Assembly (NCBI GenBank): GCA_030141605.1
Contig: JAQGDQ010000405.1
Coordinates: 62,001 to 126,000 of the forward strand
Source: Tubiluchus corallicola
Taxonomy: Eukaryota > Priapulida > Priapulimorpha > Priapulimorphida > Tubiluchidae
Direction: 5' to 3'
Length of the DNA stretch: 64,000 nt
Under the pieces are notes generated by a model, which had not been told where the DNA came from, did not search any database, and saw only the letters and a list, made by a program, of their open reading frames with translations. Every line of letters begins with the position of its first letter. Within the stretch, counting starts at the first letter, position 1. Of this stretch, positions 11,930 through 21,389 are shown piece by piece. Position numbers and translations under genes: made by a program.

Positions 11930-12014
11930 ATGTTTTTACATTTCAGTAACTGCAGTTCTTTGTTCTTTCACTTTCTACTTACGATGCTAATCATACCAGG
12001 CTACTTAGCGCAGC
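11930..12014 (+). CDS. Candidate first exon with signal peptide (TEP gene)
   Basis: A speculative start for the TEP gene. From the ATG at 11930 the frame gives a short polar start and then a hydrophobic run ('LFFHFLLTMLIIPGYLAQ'), as expected of a secreted protein. A possible but weak donor (C|gtaatt) at 12015 would end the exon in phase 1, matching the next candidate exon. Without that splice the frame stays open to 12170, adding a second hydrophobic stretch. A TATAAAA-like string sits about 35 bp upstream. Homologous positions in the two downstream duplicates lack the ATG. The true start could instead lie left of the window. Confidence 0.25.
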
Positions 12015-12122
12015 GTAATTGGGGACCGGGAAGCTCTTGCACGAGCTCTCCTTTCTCTTTCTATTTCCAGTTATTATATAAATATTTCCTGATAATATTT
12101 AGTTTTCCTTTTTTTGTTTCAG

Positions 12123-12170
12123 CCAATGTAGATGGTCTTGAGGTTAAACCTGGTATCTTCTTACAGAATG
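12123..12170 (+). CDS. Candidate phase-1 micro-exon A (TEP N-terminal extension)
   Basis: A polypyrimidine tract and cag precede 48 bp that are open in the needed frame ('NVDGLEVKPGIFLQN'), followed by a possible donor g|gtgatt. Both boundaries are phase 1. It is homologous to the candidate exon at 13106 and its downstream intron resembles those after 14125 and 17091, so these are copies of one exon-intron module. There is no match to a known domain. The donor is not ideal. Confidence 0.35.
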
Positions 12171-14092
12171 GTGATTATGACAGAGGTGAAAATGCAAAAC
12201 GTCTAGTTAAGATTTTGGGTTATCAGCAGCCAGCTCAGCAAAATATATACATTGGTTTGCTTTTGATTAAGAGTTTTACAAGTGAATGCATATAAGCAAT
12301 CTTTTATTTTTGCTTTAGGTGGCAAACTTCCCACTCAATGTACTGTATACTTTGGTCATGATTTTAGAAAATCCGCTGTGCAGCTTTAAATCACATCTTC
12401 AACGTAAATTTTTAGTGAAATATTCAGTATAATGCCTTGCATCCCCAGCAAGTTGAGCATTATTTGCTTGTCAAACAAAACCTTTCTTTCGAATTGTAAG
12501 CCTAATCCACATAAACAAATTACTTTGATAACGTTGTTATTATTCTCATCCTGTCTTGTCTCCAAAAAGATACTTTATTTGATACATATTATTTTTCCTA
12601 TTTCCTTGTTTTACGTTGACAGCCACAGTTGGGTCAGACATGTCACGGATACATAGATGTAGTAGTGTTACTTATATTTGATGGGAGGCTCGCGGCTTTT
12701 TTTCAATTGGTACTTTTTTTAATCCAGCCACTCGATTTCTTCGCTTTTGCGATTTGGCTCAAATACACTTCATTAAAAATAATTGCTGAGTGGTGACCAA
12801 CACACACTTTGTTTAGCAATAACTAACACATAAACATGGTTCTTTTATCACTGTAGGATATAAAAAACTAAAAACGGGCTAGTCCTTTTTCTTCTTTACT
12901 TTCTTGCATTAATTGCAGTCTATCATTCTTCCACTTCCAGTCTATCATGCTTACAATGCTAGTCATGCTATTGTGTAAATACTTTGACTTCATCCAGGCT
13001 GTTTGGCACAGCACAATTGGGGGTGGCAAAGTTTTTTGTGCGTGCCCTCCCCTTCTTATGGTTGTTAATTTCACTGATAATACTTAATTTTTATTTTTAT
13101 TTCAGCTGAGCTAGATGGTACTGAGATTGGTGAGGTTAAACCTGGTATCTTCTTACTGAATGGTGATTATGACAGAGGTGAAAATGCAAAACGTCTAGTT
13201 AAGATTTTGGGTTATCAGCAGCCAGCTCAGCAAAATATATACATTGGTTTGCTTTTGATTAAGAGTTTTACAAGTGAATGCATATAAGCAATCTTTTATT
13301 TTTGCTTTAGGTGGCAAACTTCCCACTCAATGTACTGTATACTTTGGTCATGATTTTAGAAAATCCGCTGTGCAGTTTAAATCACATCTTCAACGTAAAT
13401 TTTTAGTGAAATATTTAGTATAATGCCTTGCATCCCCAGCAAGTTGAGCATTATTTGCTTGTCAAACAAAACCTTTCTTTCGAATTGTAAGCCTAATGCA
13501 CATAAACAAATCACTTTGATAACGTTGTTATTATTCTAATCCCGTCTTGTCTCCAAAAAGATACTTTATTTGATACATATTATTTTTCCTTGTTTTACGT
13601 TGACAGCCACAGTTGGGTCAGACCTGTCACGGATACATAGATGTAGTAGTGTTACTTATATTTGATGGGAGGCTCGCGGCTTTTTTTCAATTGGTACTTT
13701 TTTGAATCCAGCCACTCGATTTCTTCGCTTTTGGGATTTGGCTCAAATACACCTCATTAAAAATAATTGCTGAGTGGTGACCAACACACACTTTGTTTAG
13801 TAATAACTAACACATAAACATGGTTCTTTTATCACTGTAGGATATAAAAAACTAAAAACGGGCTAGTCCTTTTTCTTCTTTACTTTCTTGCATTAATTGC
13901 AGTCTATCATTCTTGCACTTCCAGTCTATCTTGCTTACAATGCTAGTCATGCTATTGTGTAAATACTTTGCCTTCATCCAGGCTGTTTGGCACAGCACAA
14001 TTGGGGGTGGCAAAGTTTTTTGTGCGTGCCCTCCCCTTCTTATGGTTGTTAATTTCACTGATAATACTTAATTTTTATTTTTATTTCAGCTG
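12150..14092 (+). repeat. Direct tandem duplication, about 960-bp unit
   Basis: The segment 12150-13108 is nearly identical to 13133-14092. Landmarks include 'gttatcagcagccagctc', 'ggatacatagatgtagtag' and 'gctgtttggcacagcac', each present twice. Both breakpoints fall inside candidate micro-exons, which makes exon B (13106-13162) a hybrid of its neighbours. A more diverged related segment lies upstream (11830-12150), so an older duplication preceded this one. Confidence 0.9.
13106..13162 (+). CDS. Candidate phase-1 micro-exon B (TEP N-terminal extension)
   Basis: Behind a strong acceptor (tttttatttcag) lie 57 bp open in the needed frame ('ELDGTEIGEVKPGIFLLN'), ending before g|gtgatt. An earlier donor g|gtgagg at 13130 fits the consensus better and also keeps phase 1. 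The right half equals exon A (12150 on) and the left half resembles exon C, because the duplication breakpoint lies here. Exon skipping or inclusion would not alter the frame. Confidence 0.35.
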
Positions 14093-14125
14093 ATGCGTCA
14101 GAGATGAGGCATCTGATGCTAAGAG
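14090..14125 (+). CDS. Candidate phase-1 micro-exon C (TEP N-terminal extension)
   Basis: After the same acceptor as exon B come 36 bp open in frame ('DASEMRHLMLR') and a donor g|gtgggt. The same donor and a similar following intron (gtgggta-aaaggtgaa) are found after the better supported exon at 16999-17091. Both ends are phase 1. The residues show no domain. Confidence 0.3.
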
Positions 14126-14514
14126 GTGGGTATGAAAAGGTGAACATACAAAACATCTAGGTAGGATTGTGGGTCGTCAGCAGCACACAACAAGATTTGT
14201 ATATGGGTGTCTTTTTGATTAAGGGTTTTGCAAGTAAATGCATATGGAAATCTTTCACTTTTGCTCCAGGTGGTTAACATCCAATTCAACATAGTGTGTA
14301 TTTTGGGCGTGACTTTAGAAAATTCACCATGCACATCAGTTTTGAATCACATCAACATACATCTCTATTGAAATATTTAGTACAATAACTTGCATCCCTA
14401 AGCTATTGAGCAATCTTTAATTTTCAAAGAATTTAGTCATTCTGTCATTCTGGAAAGCCTAGTCTAAATAAGCAAATCAGTTTGATATCTACTATTATAT
14501 TAATATTCTTGGTA

Positions 14515-16372
14515 TGGGCTTAATATATAAGATTCGAGGCTACAGCCCGGACGAGGGCACCATTTGCGGCGATCTATATATCAAACGAAAGGTCTCGATC
14601 TAGTGTCGTGCCATTGATGGTTTATTTTTCGAATCGGACCCACCGGGAGGAACGGGCGGCGAAAAACCTCCAAAAATGGCCATTTTTCAGCCGTTTTTTT
14701 GCAAAAGTTATACGGCTGAGATGTAGAGAACGGGAACGGGCCGAGGGTGGTGCTGGCTATGAATAGATAGCCAGTTCAGCGATGGGTGTCATAGGCCTAT
14801 TTAGAATTCGCGAGAGGGCCACGGCGTCCCGTAACGGTCATTTTTCCGGACCCAACTCACGATTTTTTTCGAAATTTTGACCAAAGAGCCTTTGGAAAAA
14901 ACGTTCTAGCGGCGCCTGGTGGGACTCTCGGAAGAAGATATATGGCTCATCAGAAAGAGGAAGAACGGGGCTACACGATGATGTGGGCTATATTTTAGGG
15001 CAGGTCCACAGAGAGGAGTACCGACGAGTTAATAAGAAGCGAAAATTGCCGACGCAAAGCCATTGTTGTGACGTCATCCATTGTACTCTACTCTGCTTAT
15101 AACTTTAATTCAGCAAAAAGCTACAGGCTTTGCGTTAGTTAAACAAACAGTAGGCATGATGTTACGGGCTTTGTGTAATAAATGAGGACTAGGTAGGATG
15201 TTCGCGTGTTATTGATTACACGTGGTTTGTTACGCAAAATCTTTTGCTATTTATTATATTATAGCACATAGTTTCAACTTTGTGAAAAATGTTTGGAATG
15301 GTTTTGTTGTAATGCTGTGCTGTTGGTGCTTGTGCTATAGGTGTCGTCATCGTTGCCACCATCATCATCATCATGATCACCACGTGAGGTGGTGGATTTG
15401 ATGTGGTGTGGTGGTGGTGTGCTTTGTGTGTTGTGCTATGGATGGTGTGGTGGGGTGATAGGGTGTGTGGGGTGTGGTGTGGGTAGTGTGGTATGGAGTG
15501 GGTGGCGTGGTGTGTGGGTGGGTGTTGTAGTGCAGTGCGGTGTGATGTGGTGGAGTATTATGGTGTGGGTGGTGTGGTGTGGTGTGTGGGTGGTGCAGTG
15601 GTATGGTGTGGTGCAGTGTGGTGTGATGTGGTGGAGTCGTATGGTGTGGGTGGTGTGGTGTGTGTGTGTGGGTGGTGCGGTGTGCTGCAGTGGTACGGTG
15701 TGGTGTGATGTGGTGGAGTGGTATGGTGTGGGTGGTGTGGTGCAGTGTGGTGCTGTGCGGTGTGATGTGGTGGAGTATTATGGTGTGGGTGGTGCAGTGG
15801 TATTGTGTGGTGCAGTCTGGTGGGGTGGTATGGTGTAGGTGGTGTGGTGTGGTGTGTGGGTGGTGTGGTGTGGTGCAGTGGTATGGTGTGGTGCAGTGTG
15901 GTGTGATGTGGTGGAGTCGTATGGTGTGGGTGGTGTGGTGTGTGTGTGGGTGGTGCGGTGTGCTGCAGTGGTATGGTGTGGTGTGATGTGGTGGAGTGGT
16001 ATGGTGTGGGTGGTGTGGTGCAGTGTGGTGTTATGGTGTGGTGCTGTGCTGTGCGGTGTGATGTGGTGGAGTATTATGGTGTGGGTGGTGCAGTGGTATT
16101 GTGTGGTGCAGTCTGGTGGAGTGGTATGGTGTGGTGTTAGGGTGTGGTGCTGTGCGGTGTGATGTGGTGGAGTATTATGGTGTGGGTGGTGTGGTGTGTG
16201 GGTGGTGCAGTGGTATGGTGTGGTGCAGTGTGATGTGGTGGAGTGGTATGGTGTGGGTGGTGTGGTGTGTAGGTGGTATAGTGTGGTGCAGTGTGGTGTG
16301 AGGAGGTGGAGTGGTATGGTGTGGGTTGTGTGTTGATTTGTGCACAAAATTCTTTTTGTGGGGTTTGGCTAG
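14515..16372 (+). mobile_element. Helitron-like element with GT-rich minisatellite
   Basis: The longest forward copy. In order it shows 'gatctatatatcaaacgaaa', 'gaaaaacctccaaaaatgg', 'gtcccgtaacggtcat', 'gcgcctggtgggactctc', 'gacgtcatccattgtactc' and 'aatgaggactaggtaggat'. A conserved block ('atggttttgttgtaatgctg') and about 950 bp of GTGGT-type minisatellite (15380-16330) follow. The right end has a 7-bp perfect stem (cacaaaa/ttttgtg, 16343-16360), then GGGTTTGGCTAG ending at 16372, followed by T. There is no transposase, so it would be non-autonomous. The canonical 5' TC terminus is not found here. Confidence 0.6.
15380..16330 (+). repeat. GTGGT-type minisatellite inside the Helitron-like copy
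   Basis: Higher-order repetition of units such as 'ggtatggtgtgggtggtg' and 'gatgtggtggagt'. The purine/pyrimidine bias keeps several frames open on both strands (Trp/Cys/Gly-Val or Thr/His-rich), none of which is a gene. Confidence 0.85.
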
Positions 16373-16998
16373 TCATTGTTATTATTTTAACTGTGCCTTG
16401 CATTAGAAAAGATACCTTACTTGATGTATAATATTAAATCTTCCTTTTTTGTTTATGTCCACAACCACTGTTGGATCAACTGCAACAACGAGAGGCCTTT
16501 TAGTTAGAACAGTAGCAACAAGCAGAGACTTCACAATTACATGTGTGTAGTAAGGCTGTTTGGATTTCATGGGATGCACACAGTTTTCTCTATTTAGTAT
16601 TTTTTCGAATCCAACACTCAAGTTTCTCGACTTAGGATTTGGCCATTGGCCATTGTTAATAAAAAATAATAGTCCCATGTTCACATGTTCCAGATATATT
16701 TGACCAACAAAATAATATTAATACCGTGTAATTTTCTGAATTGTCCTGCTTTACAGTAACATTCAAAAATCAACCAGTGGTAACTGAAAATATTGTTACA
16801 GGTCACTTTCTACTGGTTTTTTATATAAATGCCTGTGTTTTATTCCTTGCATGCAGACTTTTCTGATAACTTTAGGGAAATTATTTCTAACTCTTCGCAT
16901 TTTTAATAAGGCAATGAAACTTAACATAAATATGTACATGCTCTTCCCTTTCTATTAAGAAGTTATTACATATGCGTAATAGTAATTTTTTGATTTAG
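16373..16998. other. Intronic stretch, nothing recognised
   Basis: Sequence between the Helitron-like end and the exon at 16999. It ends in a normal branch/polypyrimidine region (tttttgatttag). Confidence 0.4.
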
Positions 16999-17091
16999 GT
17001 GGCAGTAGTCAGCAGATTAGTGGTGTGCAGCTCCCTGTTGAAGGTCAAAAGGGAAATGGGCAACAGACTGGTGATCAGCAGACGGGTCAAG
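16999..17091 (+). CDS. Gly/Gln-rich exon upstream of MG1 (TEP gene)
   Basis: The 93-bp segment has a good acceptor (tttgatttag), an acceptable donor (g|gtgggt) and an open frame in phase 1-1. It encodes 'SSQQISGVQLPVEG', then 'GNGQQTGDQQTGQ'. The GQQTG pattern is the same style as the loops inserted in MG1 (GQQETGNGG) and MG4. Its last base joins the exon at 26161 to make Gly, and that exon joins MG1 at 41415, both in frame. I infer a low-complexity N-terminal extension of the secreted TEP. No RNA evidence is available, so usage is unproven. Confidence 0.6.
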
Positions 17092-17189
17092 GTGGGTAAA
17101 AGGTGAAAGTACAAAACAGCCTAGAAGAATTTTCAAAAAAGTGAAACTCAATACAAAGGAAGTATTGCCGGTTTTATCGAGTTGACTAC

Positions 17190-18190
17190 ATGAATCCGCA
17201 ATTTTATCAAGTTGACTACATGAATCTGCAATAATAACACTGACCACATCCAACATTCCACATCACACCACACCCACCACACCACCCTCAGCACTCCACC
17301 AACATCACTCACAGCACACCACACTACACCACCACCACTCACAATATACAGCTGTACAACACGTCACCCATATTATACCATCCACCGCACTACCCACACT
17401 ACCCTTCAACCACACCACAACACGCATGCCACTCACACCTGGCCACACTAATCACACCATATAACATACCAACCACACCACACCATCCACAGTACACTCA
17501 CCACACCCACCACATTGCATAGTGATCATGATTTGTTGACTATGATAATGATGACGATGCCCACACCAACACCCATACCAACAGCACAACATTATAGAGA
17601 AACCCTAGCCAAACATTTTGCACAAAGTTGTGTGCTATGACAAACCCTATTAGACCCATCCATTCATGATCAATTATGCACAGACATTCTACGTACCTTT
17701 GTTTGCTGCTTCCCAGCTAGCAGTTGGCTAACAGGTGCAACTTACGGGTGCATTTTATTGCGTAGCAGAACTGTGTGTGATAACAATCCCTGGAACACCC
17801 ACATAATTTCACGAAAACTTTCTGTAGACCATTTTGTCCTCTTTCTGTGAGTGTGCTTATTTTTTTCAATACGCCCAAAGAGTTGCACAACATGCTTAAA
17901 GAATTTTACCGGAGGCTGTTTGTGTAGTTTTTCACAAAATTGGACTCAGGAAAATCCCTGTAGCGGGAAACTGAGATTCTCTCTAGAAATGAGAAGTATG
18001 AATTTTGCACAAAATGGGTGAAAAAGTTGTTTCTGGTTAGCCCGATTCGAAAAATAAGCCGCCGATGGTAAAGGACTGCATCGGGGCCTTTGTTTAATAT
18101 ATAGATCGCCGAAAATGGTGCCATCCTGGGAGCTGTATATACGAATATATAAATAAATATATCCAGAAACCACCGAAATTAGTTATAAGG
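17190..18190 (-). mobile_element. Helitron-like element, reverse copy, GT-rich
   Basis: Reading downwards from 18190: 'ttataactaatttcggtgg' (5' terminus type, but starting CC rather than TC), 'gatctatatattaaacaaagg', the body with 'gcaaaattcatacttctc', and the 'catagcacacaactttgtg' block. A CTAG near 17604-17607 and a CACC/GTGG-rich minisatellite (17240-17530) follow. The order at the right-hand end is scrambled against other copies, so this looks chimeric. Confidence 0.5.
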
Positions 18191-18870
18191 CTAGCCGAAG
18201 CCCTGCAAAAAAATTTGTGTATAAATCCACTTCTAATCAACATGTTTGTTTATTTACCTAACACAAAGCCAGCAGCAGCTTTTATTGAAAAAAAGTTATG
18301 AAGCTATAGACACAGTACAATTGATGACGTCAGGACAATGCAAAATGTCAGCAATTTTCTAGTGAAAATCACCCGAAATAAACCTCCAATCAACTTGTTG
18401 CAGCTCCTTTTGCAGGAGACGTCCTAAAATATATCCCACATCATAGTATAACCCTGTTCCTCCTCTTTTCAAAGAACTATATATGTACTTCCAAGAGTTC
18501 CAGACACGCCACTGGAATGCTTTTTCTACAGGCTGTTTGCTTAAAATTTCGAAATAATCGGGAATTTAGTCTTGGAAAATGTCAGTTATGAGACACTGTA
18601 GCCCTCCCGTGAATTCTAAAAATGCCTATAACAGTCACCGTTGAACGGGCTAAGCATAATAGACAGCCACATCTAGCACATTCCCGTTGTTCTGAAATAA
18701 AAGGTATAGGTTTTGCAAAAAAACAGGCAAATGGGTCATTTTGTAGGTTTTTCGCCTGATTTGAAAATTAAGCCATCGATGAGACCTTTCGTTTGATATA
18801 TGGATAACCGAAACTGGTGCCGAAATTCTTTTGTATGTGCGTGCGTGCGTGTTTTTTAGCACTAAATTGC
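18191..18870 (-). mobile_element. Helitron-like element, reverse copy
   Basis: On the minus strand it ends 'gcagggcttcggCTAG' at 18191, directly abutting the next copy. Going up in coordinates it shows the body blocks for 'gacgtcatcaattgtactg' (reverse of 18300-18330), 'gcatttttagaattcacgg' and 'tatcaaacgaaaggtctc' (reverse near 18790). A short (GCAC)n-like run near 18840 stands where other copies have TA or TG runs. Confidence 0.5.
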
Positions 18871-19009
18871 AGCAGTAAATGGGTTCGTGGCAGGATTTTT
18901 GATACCTCTGGGATGGTGGTCCATAGAAGCTGCCACTCAATAGTCAATAGCATATTTTGTCTAACCCCAATCAGATGGGTCTTGCATTGTTGGATCCATA
19001 ACTAATGCC

Positions 19010-19570
19010 TGATTTTAACAATTGGCCTGTTATGAAGTGCATATAGTGTACCACTTTAGGGCTGCCTGTGTTGGTGTGATTTCTTTATTTTCTTTAGAGA
19101 TTTTGCTTTCTGCATAAATAGCTACTTTCTTGCTTCAAATGATCCCAATATATGGTCATACATTAACACAACAAATATCTCTAGCAGTGTCATTGTCTCT
19201 TCAGAAATTTCACTTGGCATACCTCTCAGTTTTATAAATGCTTCACTCGCATCTGAAAAATCGTTCCAAGTTTTCCAGGCTGTCTTTTTTTTCTGCCGGC
19301 AAATCCATACAATGTGTCATGCCCAGTAAAAGCACCGCACCTGATTAAGCCTACAACTATTTCAATATTAGGTATGTACTGGAAGGTGGATCAACTCCAA
19401 GCTCATCAGAGCCATTTTGTTAAATAAAGCTATAGCAAGCTTTGCCACATCTGTATCAACAGGGCGAATGGTCCCCTTGTTACATCCCTTTAGCTTACGT
19501 GCTACGAAAGTAAGCATGTGTCAATTTTCTTATGTGAAAGAGCTGCTAGTTTACCTGAGTATAAACCAGC
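19010..19570 (-). pseudogene. Relic of an unnamed multicopy ORF family
   Basis: Minus-strand translation gives fragments in several frames: 'GHDTLYGFAGRKKDSLENL' (family pattern G-C/H-DT-x-x-F-x-G+x+K) and 'ITPTQAALKWYTI' (pattern PPT-x-x-AL-x-x-H). These recall long ORFs, repeated many times in cnidarian and sponge genomes, whose transposon class I cannot name. The relic at 44660-45606 belongs to the same family. Several stops and shifts show it is dead. Confidence 0.5.
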
Positions 19571-19807
19571 ATCAGTGCAGAGGACTCCTCTCTCATCTAA
19601 AGCAATGCCTCCAGAATTGCTAACACCCACACAAGACTTACGAAAATTTGCTTGTCTCATTGCCAAACATATACATGTATTGGGAGATTGGTTTGAATTG
19701 ATAATATGGATTTGGCAGATGCTGAGATCTGTGGCAAACTACAAGTTAGAAAAGTTAGAGAATGACGAACTAGTCTCAGTGCATATTAATTTTGGATCAG
19801 TAAACTG

Positions 19808-19900
19808 CACACACAGGTGTTCTACAGCCCTTTTGACAATCACGTGAAAACCATAAATTATTATGTGATTGTCAAAAGGGCTGTAGAACACCTGTGTGTG
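19808..19900. repeat. Perfect 36-bp inverted repeat with 21-bp loop
   Basis: Arms 19808-19843 and 19865-19900 are exact reverse complements, centred on 'ccataaatta'. The core of each arm is 'ttctacagcccttttgac'. No mismatch implies recent origin or maintenance. It could be a palindromic MITE centre, a replication-slippage product, or a hairpin-forming transcript element. Confidence 0.9.
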
Positions 19901-20036
19901 TGCTGGAAATCAAAAGTGGCTTAATTTGGAGCATGTTTTTGCCAGGATGTTACAAATGACATTTGTTTGTAGATTTAGACCGTAGAAAGAACTTCGGTGA
20001 AATTTGTGAAAATATCGTAATACATAATATATAAAA

Positions 20037-20060
20037 ATATATATATATATATATATATAT
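20037..20060. repeat. (TA)n microsatellite
   Basis: A pure AT run next to the start of a Helitron-like copy. TA runs sit at the same place in the copies at 8660 and 33270. Confidence 0.85.
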
Positions 20061-20099
20061 TGCAATAGATTACAAATTAAATTCTGGCATGTTTAGATG

Positions 20100-21334
20100 C
20101 TGTATTTGCAATTCTATGTATATCAAACAAAAGGTCTTGATCTAGTGTCGTGCCATTGGAGGCTTTTTTTTCAAATTGGGCCTACTGGAACGAACCAGGG
20201 GGGGGGGAGGGGGGTGGCGTAAAATTTCCGCCTTTTTTGCAAAAAATTGCAAAACTTATACCTCTTGTTTCTAGCGATCCAGAACGGGCCGCGGGTGGTG
20301 CTGGTAAGGGTTAGTAGTGCTTTCAATGGTGGATGTTATAGTCATATTTAGATTTCACGGAAGGGCCACTGATACCTGGTACGGGCATTTTTCGTGACCC
20401 ATACTCCCAAATTTCTTATTTCTAGAAAGGGCCACAGTTTCCTGGTTTCCCGCTACGGGCATTTTCCTGGGCCCATACACGCAATTGTGTGAAAAACTAC
20501 ACAAACAGCCTCCAGAAAAACTCAATTTTTGCAAGTATCAGAATATGCTGAGAAAAAATAGGCACGCTCGCAGAAAGAGGACGAAACGGTCTACAAATTT
20601 TTGATAGTTTCGCTATACTGGACGAAACGGGAGGGGTGTATTTCGAGGTTCTTTCTTAACCCCCCAGTGCTGCACACTGTTTGGAACATCCATTGTATTT
20701 GAGCTTGAGAGATTATGTGGCTGTTCCAGGTAATGTCGTCACCCGTCGTTCTACAGTCTTATAGATTATACATATAAGTAAATTCTGTTAGCCAATTATC
20801 ATCTGATAACCAGCTAACAAAACTATGTAGAATGTCCGTGCATTATTGATCATTTGCAGACAGGCTGAAAGCATTTATTATAGCACACAGTTTCGACTTT
20901 GGGCAAAATGTTTGGAATGGTTTCGCTGTGTTGCTATGCTGTTGGTGTTGGTGTTGTTGTTATCGTTGTCGTCGGCATCATCATCATCATCACCGTCATC
21001 GTGATCATCATGTGAGTTTGGTGTGCTGGGGTGTTGTACGGTGGATGGTGTGGTGTAGTGTAGTCTGGATGGTGTGGAGTGAGTAATGTGGTTTGGATAA
21101 ATTGGTGAGGTGGTAGGGTGTGGGTGGTGTTGGTGTAGAGTGGTGTGGTGTGGGTGGTATGTTGTTGTTGGTGTGCTATGGTGTGGTGTTGTGTTGTGTT
21201 GTGAATGGTGCAGCGAGTTGGTGTAGAATGATGTGGGTGGTGTATTGTGAGTGGGGTGGTGGGTGGTTGTGTGGTGTGGTGTGGGTTGTTGTTGTGAGTT
21301 TGTGCGCAAGATTCTTTTTGCGGGGTTTGGCTAG
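20100..21334 (+). mobile_element. Helitron-like element, GT-rich subtype
   Basis: Forward copy: 'tatatcaaacaaaaggtctt', the 'cttatacctcttgtttctag' block, 'gggcatttttcgtgaccc', 'gaaagaggacgaaacgg', 'cccccagtgctgcacac', the 'tatagcacacagtttcgac' block, then GT-rich minisatellite (21010-21290). The 3' end has stem cgcaa/ttgcg (21305-21322), then GGGGTTTGGCTAG to 21334 and T. Compared with the copy ending at 16372 (cacaaaa/ttttgtg), the stem changed on both sides. It sits just before the BEL/Pao relic. Confidence 0.6.
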
Positions 21335-21389
21335 TACATAAAATATAGTGACAACTGTGTGGTGAGGCTGCTACAACCACAACCGGTTT

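Noticed and set aside
12868-14058. Two similar 68-residue minus-strand proteins at 12868-13074 and 13852-14058
   Set aside because: They are the same chance frame copied by the tandem duplication; the sequence reads better as intron plus acceptor on the + strand.
15389-16347. Large Trp/Cys/Gly/Val or Thr/His-rich frames on both strands
   Set aside because: Products of the GTGGT minisatellite in a Helitron-like copy.
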